64,000 nucleotides of DNA from Photobacterium sp. Ph5 (GCF_022129445.1 NZ_JADQAQ010000016.1:1-64000); one strand, 5' to 3'. Shown: positions 1 through 8,533, numbered from the stretch's first letter. The notes: generated by a model not told the origin, from the letters alone. Translations and numbers: made by a program.

Positions 1-53
1 ACGGCGGACTGTTAATCCGTATGTCGCTGGTTCAAGTCCAGCAGGAGGAGCCA
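1..53 (+). tRNA. tRNA-Asn (GTT), 3' part only
   Basis: The window opens inside a tRNA. The anticodon arm GGACTGTTAATCC gives anticodon GTT (Asn). It is followed by a variable loop, a T arm with GGTTCAAGTCC and an encoded CCA end at 51-53. The acceptor 5' strand and most of the D arm lie before the window. The remaining sequence matches the usual gammaproteobacterial tRNA-Asn pattern. Confidence 0.93.
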
Positions 54-61
54 AAGAAGAA

Positions 62-88
62 AGCCCGCAAATAATTGCGGGCTTTTTT
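62..88 (+). terminator. Rho-independent terminator after tRNA-Asn
   Basis: A 9-bp perfect stem AGCCCGCAA/TTGCGGGCT with loop ATAA is followed by a run of six T. It lies 9 bases after the tRNA CCA end and closes the tRNA transcript. Confidence 0.9.
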
Positions 89-687
89 GTATCTGCAATT
101 TCAAACAAATCTATAAAGGAATAAGATTATGCTATCACCCAAGGTATGGGCTTAATTCCTATAGGGGGAATAATACGGTCGGCTCTTCCTGAGCAAATCC
201 TTTCAACAACCTACTGAAGCTGTGCCATCCATAGATATGTGGCTACCATCCCTATATCAGCCTACTGAGGTTGTCCCCTCCATGGGGAATTCCGTTGTCT
301 TCAACCGTATAAACATAATAACTATTGCGTGTGATATTTACAGCAGAGAAAAAGCAAAATTTTGAGGGTACACAATATCTTCATCACTGCTTTATATGCA
401 ATGAGTTGTTTTTGTCTGCTTTCTACTTCTCTAACCACTAAAAGCTATATAAACGTGATTTAAATCATGTGGTTATATTTATGTTGAGAAGTCTTCTATT
501 AGTTGTTAGTTGTGTTTTTAATTGTGAATTTGAATCATTATTGTTTTGGGTGTGAGTGTGGAATGACTTATTGGTTGATGAATTGTTTATTTTTGTTGCC
601 ACTTTGTTTTGCTATTTTATTTATATTAAATATGCTTTACGCATAAATGTATCATTTAATAAAAATTATTATTTATAGAGAGGTAGC
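89..687. other. About 600-bp intergenic region with an imperfect 26-bp direct repeat
   Basis: No convincing gene is seen. Copies at 207-232 and 258-283 both begin CARCCTACTGARG, continue to CTCCAT or ATCCAT, and match at 21 of 26 positions. The stretch from about 450 to 687 is very AT-rich and probably carries the promoter of the MarC-family gene. No integrase or attachment-site duplication is visible next to the tRNA. Confidence 0.5.
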
Positions 688-1326
688 ATGCATGACTTAA
701 TCACAGTCGCCATTACTGTATTTATGGGTTTCTTTGCGATGATGAACCCCTTTGCGAATACGGCAGTATTTGTGGGAATGACCGGTGGAATGTCAGCAAA
801 AAAAACAAGGGCGATAGCATTTAAAGCTCTGGTTACGGCTTTTTGTATCATCACAACGTTTTGTTTTTTAGGTAAAGGGATCTTTAGTGTATTTGGTATT
901 ACGCTACCTGCACTGCGTTTGGCAGGGGGGATTTTAGTCTTTCTTGTTGGTTATCACATGCTGCAAGGTAATACATCAGGTATGCATGCAGCAAAGGAAG
1001 AAGAAACATCCGATAGTGATGCTGATATTACGATTTCTCCATTGGCTCTACCGTTACTTGCAGGCCCTGGCACGATTGCGACGGCGATGAACTACTCTGC
1101 TGCTGGGGGGATGTTTCATATTCTTGTGACGGTTTGTGCCTTTGCTTTACTGTGTGTGATCACGTTTTTTTGCTTTATTTATGGCCCTAAACTAATAGAA
1201 AAAATTGGTCAAAGTGGGATCAGTATTATTACGCGCTTAATGGGATTAATTTTAACCGTGATTGGTATGCAGATGGGGATTCAAGGGGTTCATGATGCAA
1301 TCGTGTTATTCTCTGGCGCTAAGTAA
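688..1326 (+). CDS. MarC/UPF0056-family inner-membrane protein
   Basis: This 212-residue polytopic membrane protein belongs to the MarC family (also grouped with NAAT transporters). The family usually has six membrane spans and its substrate is not settled; the early claim of a multiple-antibiotic-resistance role was not upheld. Visible family signatures are the N-terminal FMGFFAMMNPFANTAVFVGMT segment, the conserved ALRLAGGILVFLVGYHML helix after a short loop, and LPLLAGPGTIATAM in the second half. A charged acidic loop (residues about 102-114, KEEETSDSDAD) separates the two three-helix halves, as is normal in the family. The start is set by AGAGAGGT a few bases before ATG. It stands alone. 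It is closer to YchE/YhgN-type members than to E. coli MarC as far as can be judged by eye. Confidence 0.88.
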   Translation: MHDLITVAITVFMGFFAMMNPFANTAVFVGMTGGMSAKKTRAIAFKALVTAFCIITTFCFLGKGIFSVFGITLPALRLAGGILVFLVGYHMLQGNTSGMHAAKEEETSDSDADITISPLALPLLAGPGTIATAMNYSAAGGMFHILVTVCAFALLCVITFFCFIYGPKLIEKIGQSGISIITRLMGLILTVIGMQMGIQGVHDAIVLFSGAK

Positions 1327-1369
1327 GATTCAGTTATATTTATAAACGAATGTGATGATTTATTAGATT

Positions 1370-1401
1370 AAGTCCATATATATATTCATATGTATGGACT
1401 T
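1370..1401 (+). terminator. Possible weak terminator after the MarC-family gene
   Basis: Inverted repeat AAGTCCATA/TATGGACTT (9 bp) with a 14-base AT-rich loop, followed by GGTTTTATTT. The T tract is interrupted, so termination is only plausible. Confidence 0.45.
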
Positions 1402-1484
1402 GGTTTTATTTAACGAGGTATTGACCTTCCCTTTACTGGAACGTTTATGCTCATTACTCTTATTATTTAACGAATGGATAATGT

Positions 1485-1595
1485 ATGAGTTGTTGTAACA
1501 AAGCCCCTAAAGGTGGTGCTTCCTTAGGTTTATTACTGAAATTTATTGGCGTTATTTTCTTATTGCTGCTGGTGGTTGCGTTTTTCAGTAACTAG
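1485..1595 (+). CDS. Small 36-residue membrane protein
   Basis: A short open frame encodes 36 residues. It starts MSCCNKAPKGGASLG and continues into one hydrophobic helix (LLLKFIGVIFLLLLVVAFF), ending SN before TAG. The pattern of a Cys-Cys-containing, glycine-rich polar head plus one transmembrane segment looks like a real single-pass membrane microprotein rather than noise. An upstream ATG in another frame (1481) stops after five codons. The ribosome-binding site is weak (GAATGGAT). Function is unknown. It lies between the MarC-family gene and a convergent L,D-transpeptidase gene. Confidence 0.55.
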   Translation: MSCCNKAPKGGASLGLLLKFIGVIFLLLLVVAFFSN

Positions 1596-1609
1596 TACGA
1601 TAGCGTCGT

Positions 1610-2254
1610 TTATTTATTATGCCTGTGATTATGGGCGTGAGCATAAATAGAGCCCCCTTCCTTAAGTAGATTGACGATTTCTGGCGTGATCTCTCGTGAT
1701 ATCGCCGGACATCCCCAACTTCGACCTAGCATTCCAATCGCATGAATAACATTAGGCTCTGCATAGCTTGCACCGTGTAATACAATCGCACGTTTTCGCG
1801 CATTTGAGTTACTAGGGCTCATTCCATCCAATCGTAAAGAAATACCATACTTACCATAATAAGCTTCACCAACACGGTAAGTACCTAAACTAGTTTGTCT
1901 GCTATTTACGGTGTTTGAAAATTGTGTGGCATACAGTTTGCCGCTGTTGATACCGTGAGTGACAAAAGTTCGATGGAGTAGGGCTCTTTTCTCGATATCT
2001 ATGATTAAAAATCTTTTAGAGTCAGAGGGTTGAGAGTAATCAATGATCGACATTATGGGCTTGTTGGCAACACGTAAATGCTCACGATAAGCATTGAGAA
2101 ATATATCAAACTCAACGTAATTTTGGAGCTGAGCATGATCGTAAACCTTCCAGGCGTGCGTTGCTCTCATTGCGTTAGCGTAATGACTGCTAAAAATTAA
2201 AGCTGCGATAATGAGATATTTGAGTTTTAGACGGAAAAAAAGTGAAAGCATCAT
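1610..2254 (-). CDS. Murein L,D-transpeptidase catalytic-domain protein (first of a tandem pair)
   Basis: A secreted 214-residue protein of the YkuD_2-like family (PF13645 type). A hydrophobic N-terminal signal (residues about 10-28) is followed by one catalytic domain. Visible conserved blocks are IMSIIDYSQPS, the TFVTHGINSG segment, LRLDGMSPSNSNARKRAIVLHGA, and the catalytic SWGCPA motif (Ser-x-Gly-Cys type) near residue 180. Family members act on peptidoglycan in the periplasm, or are thought to from the shared Cys-based active site. The 3' end lies only 15 bp from the small membrane-protein gene, in convergent orientation. A strong GGGAGGGGG ribosome-binding site precedes ATGATG. The paralogue at 2485-3099 shares most of the catalytic half, so the pair is a tandem duplication whose N-terminal quarters have diverged. 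Confidence 0.85.
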   Translation of the reverse strand: MMLSLFFRLKLKYLIIAALIFSSHYANAMRATHAWKVYDHAQLQNYVEFDIFLNAYREHLRVANKPIMSIIDYSQPSDSKRFLIIDIEKRALLHRTFVTHGINSGKLYATQFSNTVNSRQTSLGTYRVGEAYYGKYGISLRLDGMSPSNSNARKRAIVLHGASYAEPNVIHAIGMLGRSWGCPAISREITPEIVNLLKEGGSIYAHAHNHRHNK

Positions 2255-2421
2255 AACCCCCTCCCATATTGAACGTGTTTATTTACTCAGTAATGGTATA
2301 TAGGAAGAGATGTATGAATATTCTGTGCCAATTATCTAAAAGACAAGGCATTGTTTACGTTATTTGGCGTGGGCTTGATTATGGTATGCGATGTTCGAAA
2401 ATAAGAGATGTCTTAGAAGTT

Positions 2422-2454
2422 AAAAAAAGAAAACTCGTACTAAAACGAGTTTTC
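2422..2454 (-). terminator. Rho-independent terminator for the second L,D-transpeptidase gene
   Basis: On the minus strand a 10-bp stem GAAAACTCGT/ACGAGTTTTC with a 6-base loop is followed by a T7 run. It lies about 30 bp after the stop of the gene at 2485-3099 and separates it from its downstream paralogue, so the two copies are probably transcribed separately. Confidence 0.85.
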
Positions 2455-2484
2455 TAAATAGCATTTTGCAAACAATAAAGCGAA

Positions 2485-3099
2485 TTATGATCGCGCATGA
2501 GCGTAGATTGAACCGCCTTCTTTTAATAAGTTGACAACTTTTTGGGTTAACTTCATTGGTATTGCTGGACACCCCCAACTGCGTCCGAGCATGCCTAATT
2601 TTTTAATAATACTCGGCTCTGCGTATTTTGCGCCATGTAGCACAATAGCGCGTTTTCTGGCATTAGAATTTGATGGACTCATCCCATCAAGGCGTAAAGA
2701 AAGCCCATATTTGCCATGATACGCTTCTGCAACACGATAGGTGCCTAAGCTGGTTTGTTTACTGTCAACAATATTAGAAAATTGCGTAGCATAAAGATTG
2801 CCGCTATTGATACCGTGTGAAACAAAAGTACGATAAAGCAGCTTTTTTTTATCAGTATCAATAATAAAAAAACGACGATTATTTGAGGGTTGACTGTAAT
2901 CAATAATAGACATAATCGGTTTATCTGCAACACGAATATGTTCTTTATAGGCCATCATAAAAACATTAAAGTCTAAGTGTTTTTTAAGTTTTGTTTTTTC
3001 ATAAATTACTTTAGCTTGTTGTTGTAACGAGGTGTCTGCGTGCCCGTTATAACTAAAACTGAGTAGTATGATCATAAAAAAAGTTGTCCATACCTTCAT
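2485..3099 (-). CDS. Murein L,D-transpeptidase catalytic-domain protein (second of a tandem pair)
   Basis: A paralogue of the gene at 1610-2254, 204 residues from the ATG at 3099. That start is preferred over a TTG five codons upstream because AGGAAG lies at good spacing before it, and it begins a clean signal peptide (MKVWTTFFMIILLSFSYNGHA). The mature protein shows the same blocks as its neighbour: IMSIIDYSQPS, TFVSHGINSG, LRLDGMSPSNSNARKR and the catalytic SWGCPA. It is therefore expected to be a periplasmic Cys-dependent murein L,D-transpeptidase-like enzyme; reaction specificity cannot be read from sequence. It is followed by its own strong terminator. Confidence 0.86.
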   Translation of the reverse strand: MKVWTTFFMIILLSFSYNGHADTSLQQQAKVIYEKTKLKKHLDFNVFMMAYKEHIRVADKPIMSIIDYSQPSNNRRFFIIDTDKKKLLYRTFVSHGINSGNLYATQFSNIVDSKQTSLGTYRVAEAYHGKYGLSLRLDGMSPSNSNARKRAIVLHGAKYAEPSIIKKLGMLGRSWGCPAIPMKLTQKVVNLLKEGGSIYAHARS

Positions 3100-3392
3100 C
3101 GTTGCTTCCTGCAAAAATTTTAAGTGTGATTGCCAGTCTGGTATTTGATGGTATTTAAAATAAACTCACGACTATTGATTTTTGGCTCAATAAGGTAATA
3201 AAACACTTTTCCTAATAAGTTTTGATGCAAAAGTGAATCATTTTAAGTAATGAAACGTGTAAACTGATTAAATTTTGACTTATTTGTGGTGTAAATATGA
3301 CGTTATCAGTGAATCATCAGGTTTTATTAATAGCGTGTATGTCATGCTGATCAGTAAACGATGATGTATGAGTTTATAAGAGGAATCGTTCA

Positions 3393-4622
3393 ATGGTGAT
3401 TCAACCTGAAATTCAAGGCGTTGTGGCACGAACAGCGCACCCTTATGGTTGCCAGCAAGCAGTACAACAGCAGATTGATTATGTTCAGTCTGTTACTCCG
3501 ATCATACAAGGTCCTCTTCGCGTATTAATTTTAGGAGCGTCATCTGGATTTGGGTTGGCGTCTCGTATTGCGTTAACCTTTGGTGGCGCACAAGCAGAAA
3601 CTTTAGGTGTCTCTTATGAACGAGGTCCTAGTGAGAAGGGAATAGGCTCTGCGGGTTGGTATAACAATATTTTCTTTAAACAAGCGGCTGAGCAACAAGG
3701 CTACCTAGCCAAAAATATTGTGGGTGATGCATTTTCAGATGAAGTGCGTCAGCACGTAGCGCAAACAATACGTGATGAGTTTGGCGGACACATTGATTTA
3801 GTGATTTATAGCCTAGCAACAGGTATTCGTCCCGATCCTGAAACGGGTGAGGTGTGGCGTTCATGTTTAAAAACCGTGGGTGAAAACTTTTCTGGTTATA
3901 GTGTTGATTTAGAAAACGATGCATTAGTCCCTGCGGAATTAATAGCAGCCAATGACGAGGAAATTTTCGCTACAACAAAAGTGATGGGTGGTGAAGATTG
4001 GCAACAATGGATAAACTTTCTGTTATCTGAAAACCTGTTAGCCCCAAAAGCTAAAACTTTGTCTTACTCATATATTGGTCCTGAGTCGACATATCCTATT
4101 TATCATCACGGGACGCTTGGTATTGCCAAGCAACATTTACATCAAACCGCGCACGAAATTAATCAACAATTAGCTCAGATGATCAATGGTCAAGCTAACG
4201 TAGTGGTGTGCAAAGCATTAGTGACAAAAGCCAGTGTCTTTATACCGACATTTTCGCCCTATATATTGGCGTTATTTAAAGTGATGAAGCAAATGGGAAA
4301 TCACGAAGGGTGTATTGAACAAATGCAGCGACTTTTTGCACAAAAAATTTATTCAGCGGCTGATACTGAAACAAAACTTCGCAATGATTTAGACGAGCAA
4401 TCAGATCTGGCTCTGATCAGAATGGATGATTGGGAACTAAAACCTGAAGTACAGTTGCAAGTAGACAAATTAATGGCAGAAATGAATGCTGATAACTTTA
4501 GACAGGTTGGCGACTATGCTGGATACAAGTCAGCTTTTTTAGCCCTTAATGGCTTTGGTTTATCATCTGTTGATTATACACAGCCCGTTGATATTGAAGA
4601 GTTATTAAAATTAGCGCCCTAA
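3393..4622 (+). CDS. fabV: FabV-type enoyl-[acyl-carrier-protein] reductase / trans-2-enoyl-CoA reductase family
   Basis: A 409-residue member of the FabV family, which reduces trans-2-enoyl thioesters with NADH at the last step of the fatty-acid elongation cycle. The N-terminal part has the nucleotide-binding motif GASSGFG (residues 48-54). The characteristic active-site pair Tyr-x8-Lys is present at Y237 and K246 (YHHGTLGIAK). Other family blocks are AGWYNN, GDAFSDE, LVIYSLA and YSYIGPE. Length is normal for the family. The sequence differs noticeably from the Vibrio cholerae enzyme as I remember it (for example HPYGCQQAV for HPVGCEANV), so it may be a second, divergent paralogue rather than the housekeeping copy. 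A hydrolase gene follows 42 bp downstream, probably in the same transcript. Confidence 0.9.
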   Translation: MVIQPEIQGVVARTAHPYGCQQAVQQQIDYVQSVTPIIQGPLRVLILGASSGFGLASRIALTFGGAQAETLGVSYERGPSEKGIGSAGWYNNIFFKQAAEQQGYLAKNIVGDAFSDEVRQHVAQTIRDEFGGHIDLVIYSLATGIRPDPETGEVWRSCLKTVGENFSGYSVDLENDALVPAELIAANDEEIFATTKVMGGEDWQQWINFLLSENLLAPKAKTLSYSYIGPESTYPIYHHGTLGIAKQHLHQTAHEINQQLAQMINGQANVVVCKALVTKASVFIPTFSPYILALFKVMKQMGNHEGCIEQMQRLFAQKIYSAADTETKLRNDLDEQSDLALIRMDDWELKPEVQLQVDKLMAEMNADNFRQVGDYAGYKSAFLALNGFGLSSVDYTQPVDIEELLKLAP

Positions 4623-4664
4623 TTATTGTAGGGTAACGGTTAATGCCTATATTCAAGGATAAAT

Positions 4665-5591
4665 ATGCGCCAATTAACGACTTTATTAGATCAATGGCTT
4701 AATAGCTTTAATAAAGTGATAGATGAAACCATTTCCAGTGGTATTCCATTTACTGTACCAACGGTGAGAGAAGGTCTCGCTGCCATTACTCGTGAGCTAG
4801 TTACAGAGATTCCCGATATTGCGTTAATTGAAAACCTAACGATTAAAGATAAAGTGCCTATTCGCATTTATCATCCTCAACCAGAGAAGGCACTCCCCGT
4901 ATTAGTTTTTTTTCATGGTGGTGGGCATATGTCGGGTAGTGTCGAGGTTTACGATCCTATTTGTCGGAAATTAGCACAACATAGTCAGTTTATTGTTGTA
5001 TCGGTTGAATATCCTCTTGCTCCAGAACACCCTTATCCAGCAGCGATTGATGATGGTTATTTGGTTTTACAATCGCTGTTTCAAACGTTGATCCGTGCTG
5101 AGTTAAATTTTGTACCGCAACTTTCTATTGCTGGAGATTCAGCGGGTGGTGCTATTTGTGCCACGTTAGCACGAATGGCACAATTTGATGATGAGGTTGA
5201 AATTACAAAGCAAGTACTCATTTACCCAAGCCTTGATTACACTTTAAGTTTTTCATCTGTTAATCAAAACGGTATGGGGTATTTGCTCCAACAGTCTCGT
5301 ATTGAATGGTATTTCTCAAATTATTTTCAGCATAATGAAGATAGACGTAAGGCATCACCCGTGTGGGGACCTTACAGTATGGCGCTGCCAGAAAGTTTAG
5401 TGATCACGGCCGAGTTTTGCCCACTAAAAGATGAAGGTATCGCGTATCTCGAAGCGCTAAAAAAGCAAGGTGTAGAAACGGAGCATATTCATTTTGAGCA
5501 AATGATCCATGCGTTCTTAAATATGGAAAACATAGTGAAGAAAGAGTGTGAACAGGCTTATCAAGTAATAGCTTTATTCCTTAATAATTAA
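4665..5591 (+). CDS. Alpha/beta hydrolase, hormone-sensitive-lipase family esterase
   Basis: A 308-residue soluble esterase of the HSL (bacterial family IV) type. The oxyanion-hole motif HGGG is at 84-87 and the nucleophile motif GDSAG at 157-161 (Ser159). The acid is probably Asp256 in LKDEG and the base His282 in IHAFLNM. The YPLAPEHPYPAAIDD block, typical of this family, is also present. Substrates are likely short-chain esters, which is family knowledge rather than something visible here. There is no signal peptide. The start follows AAGGATAA with good spacing. The 42-bp gap to fabV suggests co-transcription and a lipid-related role, but the link is inferred. Confidence 0.88.
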   Translation: MRQLTTLLDQWLNSFNKVIDETISSGIPFTVPTVREGLAAITRELVTEIPDIALIENLTIKDKVPIRIYHPQPEKALPVLVFFHGGGHMSGSVEVYDPICRKLAQHSQFIVVSVEYPLAPEHPYPAAIDDGYLVLQSLFQTLIRAELNFVPQLSIAGDSAGGAICATLARMAQFDDEVEITKQVLIYPSLDYTLSFSSVNQNGMGYLLQQSRIEWYFSNYFQHNEDRRKASPVWGPYSMALPESLVITAEFCPLKDEGIAYLEALKKQGVETEHIHFEQMIHAFLNMENIVKKECEQAYQVIALFLNN

Positions 5592-5945
5592 TTATGAATA
5601 TATCTGAAAGAGAAAAGCCGTAATATTGAATTACGGCTTGATACTCGAGATAATTGTATTGCTTGCGTTATTCAAAGAACGATTCAAGTAGTGAATATAA
5701 GCCACGAAGTAAATCCATTTAATACCTTCCATTGTCAAAAATTATCAACAGCAATCTGTGCGACATGCATCTCTGTTGCTCTTTTCAAGAATAGATTTAT
5801 TCGCTTTTTAGTCAATATTTGTTAGCGGGAATATCTCCGATAGTGAAGCTTGATCACGATATTTGAAACTTTGCATTAGTGGTAATACTTATCAGTATTT
5901 TCCTTCCGCTACACTTAGGAAAATAGTGGAATAAGGAGACGCTAA
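5592..5945. other. Intergenic region with one stem-loop
   Basis: A 9-bp inverted repeat AAGCCGTAA/TTACGGCTT at 5615-5639 may end the fabV-hydrolase transcript, but it lacks a following T run on the plus strand. The rest shows no gene; the last 40 bases include the ribosome-binding site of the lipoprotein gene. Confidence 0.4.
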
Positions 5946-7166
5946 ATGTGGTTGAGTTCGAACTGTAGATATCTGTCTTCTTTGCTTTTTATTGTGACTT
6001 TTACGCTATTACTTACCGCTTGTGATGATGATAGCCGCCAAGAGATAGCGCTAAATGCTAAAGGGTATCCTGATCTCAGTAGGGTTGTCGCATACTCTGA
6101 TACAACACCAAAACAGTACCTTGAGTGCGCCAAAAATTATCGAAACAGCTGTTTAGTCAGCCAATTCCCAGCGATAGGGTTAACGTTCAACACAGCAGTG
6201 ACATTGACGGATATTGAGCAACGAATCTTTGTTTCTCACCCTTGGATGGCTGAACGATTTTTATCAGCCTTAGCGTTGCTTCCTTCCGAAGTATTGTTTT
6301 TATTTCGCTCCGTCGGTGCTATCGTAATTGCTGATGATATTCGCCCTTCTTTTTATAGTGCTAATACCGCAACCATTTATATTGATCCTCGTTACTTATG
6401 GCGCAACGAGGAGGAGTGGCTAACTATTATTGCTAAACAAGACTTTCGTGATCAATTTCAGGCTAATGTACAGTTTCTTGCGGTAAGGCAAAGCGTCGAT
6501 AGTGAGGGAAATTATGCGCCTTGGGTGAGCAATGAGTATGCAGAAAATAATACGATGCGTACTACCGAGCAGTTATTACCCGCTTTATTTAGGCTATTGG
6601 TGCATGAATTGGCGCATGCTGTGGATGCTATTCCACCTGCATCCTTAACATCGCTTGATCCTCGTCGGACTATTTATCAAAACATCAGCTCGATCTCCCC
6701 GTTAAATCAAGCTCTCTATGATCAGTTTCCACTGCAAGATGACCTTTTGTTTGATGCAGCCAATGTACTGTATGACGGTGCTACGCCAAGCTATGAGGTT
6801 AGTACACTCACCGCTTCACAAGTTGGAGCACACTTTGAGGTTGAAGGTGCGAGTGATTTATATGGTTACAGTCATCGAAAAGAAGATATGGCAATGTTAT
6901 TTCAGTCTTACATGATGTACGAATATTTTGGGCTGCAGGATAGGTTTCTATTTCTTTCACAAAACGATGGTATAGCACTGGGTTGTGGTCGTTATACCGT
7001 GGAATGGGGACAAACAGGGCGTATGTTTGATCCTCTAGTCTATGAACGAATGATGTTAGCGGCTGAAGCAATATTGCAGCCAGATCTCCCCGCTAGATCT
7101 CCCCCAGAGCTAAAAGCCATGCAGATCCCCACAGGAACATCATGGTGTGAAATGATTAATGAATAG
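5946..7166 (+). CDS. Putative HExxH metalloprotease-like lipoprotein
   Basis: A 406-residue protein with a lipoprotein signal: a hydrophobic stretch followed by LLLTAC, giving lipidation at Cys26 and then Asp residues (CDDD), which in Enterobacteria-type Lol sorting would favour inner-membrane retention. Near the middle is LVHELAHAVD, a zinc-metalloprotease HExxH motif (H220, E221, H224). A later acidic segment, EVEGASDLYGY, could supply the third ligand. I do not recognise a named family. The N-terminal half contains an FLFRSVGAIVI/DDIRPSFYSANT block reminiscent of proteins that handle cell-surface material, but this is not diagnostic. AAGGAGACGCT precedes the ATG. It stands alone, convergent with the YbaK-like gene. 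Confidence 0.72.
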   Translation: MWLSSNCRYLSSLLFIVTFTLLLTACDDDSRQEIALNAKGYPDLSRVVAYSDTTPKQYLECAKNYRNSCLVSQFPAIGLTFNTAVTLTDIEQRIFVSHPWMAERFLSALALLPSEVLFLFRSVGAIVIADDIRPSFYSANTATIYIDPRYLWRNEEEWLTIIAKQDFRDQFQANVQFLAVRQSVDSEGNYAPWVSNEYAENNTMRTTEQLLPALFRLLVHELAHAVDAIPPASLTSLDPRRTIYQNISSISPLNQALYDQFPLQDDLLFDAANVLYDGATPSYEVSTLTASQVGAHFEVEGASDLYGYSHRKEDMAMLFQSYMMYEYFGLQDRFLFLSQNDGIALGCGRYTVEWGQTGRMFDPLVYERMMLAAEAILQPDLPARSPPELKAMQIPTGTSWCEMINE

Positions 7167-7176
7167 GTACGAAAAC

Positions 7177-7207
7177 GCGAACACTGTTTGTATCTAACAG
7201 CATTCGC
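7177..7207 (-). terminator. Possible weak terminator for the YbaK-like gene
   Basis: Two nested stems GCGAA/TTCGC and CTGTT/AACAG are separated by symmetrical CA bulges. On the minus strand they are followed by GTTTTCG. It sits between two convergent genes and may serve both. The T run is short. Confidence 0.35.
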
Positions 7208-7280
7208 AAAAATGATTGCGGAAACTAAATGTGGCAGGATGCTTTATTGTATCTAGTTAAAGATTGCATGATGGATGGGG

Positions 7281-7799
7281 CTACTCCCAATCCCAATAAC
7301 TACTTTCATGCTGTTGAGTAAATAACATTCTGTAGCCACTAATCGTATGGTGGCTGATGTTGGTCATGACTTTTTGAAATTGCTCTGTGGTGAGGTGAAT
7401 AAGATTTTCATGATCGCCTGCTTCAAGATAAATGTCGTCGATATCAAACAACATGTCATCGACGATCATATCAAGATGATAAATCTGCCCTAGATTGGGG
7501 ATCGCGCCGGGGCTACAGTCTTGGAATAGTGCTGACAGTTCATGTTCACCAACTAAACAGTACTGTTTACCCGTAATTTTACTTACCTCATCTAGCATGA
7601 CACGACGATTTGCGGGTATCACAGCCATAAGGTAATTGTGTTGCTGATCTTTTAATATGACGGATTTAGCCACCTTCATTGTGGGAACATGTGCCGATAT
7701 TGCAGAATTAAATGATGAGTCGGTAGGACGATGGTGGGTTAGCTTAAATTCAATATTATGATGTGATAAATATTGTTCGACAGAGATTGCTGTGGCCAT
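7281..7799 (-). CDS. YbaK/EbsC-family aminoacyl-tRNA deacylase domain protein
   Basis: A 172-residue free-standing editing-domain protein of the YbaK/ProX superfamily, which hydrolyses mischarged aminoacyl-tRNAs in the cytoplasm. Visible family features are the N-terminal helix with HxxTxxHxPT-like sequence (LTHHRPTDSS), the conserved lysine in KVAKSVILKD, AVIPANRRV, and the glycine-rich turn DCSPGAIPNLG. The specific mischarged tRNA cannot be told from sequence. It is single-copy here and in no obvious operon; ogt begins about 160 bp upstream on the same strand. Confidence 0.85.
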   Translation of the reverse strand: MATAISVEQYLSHHNIEFKLTHHRPTDSSFNSAISAHVPTMKVAKSVILKDQQHNYLMAVIPANRRVMLDEVSKITGKQYCLVGEHELSALFQDCSPGAIPNLGQIYHLDMIVDDMLFDIDDIYLEAGDHENLIHLTTEQFQKVMTNISHHTISGYRMLFTQQHESSYWDWE

Positions 7800-7960
7800 A
7801 ATTGCCTCCTAATATCTTCGCCTTGGTTTATTTTAAATATACCAAGATAACGTCGATTCTCTGTTGGTTATACGCTACACATAACAAGAAGTATGGCAGG
7901 TATTTACTGTCTTATACGAGTTTATCAATAGAAAAATATGCCCAAAGTGAGTTTGTTCTA

Positions 7961-8440
7961 TTATTTAAACTGTTTTTCTAGTGTCAGTAACTGTTGCTTG
8001 ATATGACACCCTCCAGCATATCCTCCTAAATTGCCACTTTTAGTGATAACTCGGTGGCAAGGTACAATAACGGATAAGGCATTTTTACCGTTGGCGCTAC
8101 CGACAGCACGACACGCGTTTGGATTATCAATAGCATTGGCTAATTGTTGATAGTGCCATGTCTGACCATAGGGAATCGTCGTTAATGTTTGCCATACACG
8201 CTCTTGAAATTGCGTGCCTTCAAACGATAAAGGTACAGAGAATTGTTTTCTATTACCTGAAAAGTATTCAGCTAATTGGTCCTCACATTGCAGCAAGATA
8301 GCATGATCTGGTTTGAATATGGCGTGATGTAAAGAGGGGGTATTATGGCTTTCAAACCAAACTGAAAGCAGGGCATTATCATTTGCCGTGATAGTCATTT
8401 GTCCTAATGGGCTATCAATGTATTTGAAAAAGATATCCAT
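7961..8440 (-). CDS. ogt: Methylated-DNA-[protein]-cysteine S-methyltransferase
   Basis: A 159-residue suicide DNA-repair protein that transfers the methyl group from O6-methylguanine to its own cysteine. The active site PCHRVI lies at residues 127-132, with acceptor Cys128. The preceding helix-turn-helix block with RAVGSANGKN contains the arginine finger and helix that flip the damaged base. The compact length and absence of an Ada-type AraC domain fit Ogt/AGT rather than Ada. The N-terminal IDSPLGQMTITAND block is typical. It has its own intergenic spacers and is probably monocistronic. Confidence 0.93.
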   Translation of the reverse strand: MDIFFKYIDSPLGQMTITANDNALLSVWFESHNTPSLHHAIFKPDHAILLQCEDQLAEYFSGNRKQFSVPLSFEGTQFQERVWQTLTTIPYGQTWHYQQLANAIDNPNACRAVGSANGKNALSVIVPCHRVITKSGNLGGYAGGCHIKQQLLTLEKQFK

Positions 8441-8533
8441 ATCGCCAGATCCAATAATGGTGTGGATGATGCCACCATTATGAGCAAGATTGGCAAGTTA
8501 TTCAAATCAGCGAGAAAGTAAGAAAGGTAGGAG

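Noticed and set aside
1-700. Integrated element at tRNA-Asn
   Set aside because: No integrase gene or direct duplication of the tRNA end was found in the following 13 kb, and the neighbouring genes look like ordinary chromosomal ones.
2269-2457. A 62-codon plus-strand frame between the two L,D-transpeptidase genes
   Set aside because: It runs into the terminator of the second paralogue, has no protein-like features and no good ribosome-binding site. It overlaps the promoter region of the first paralogue.
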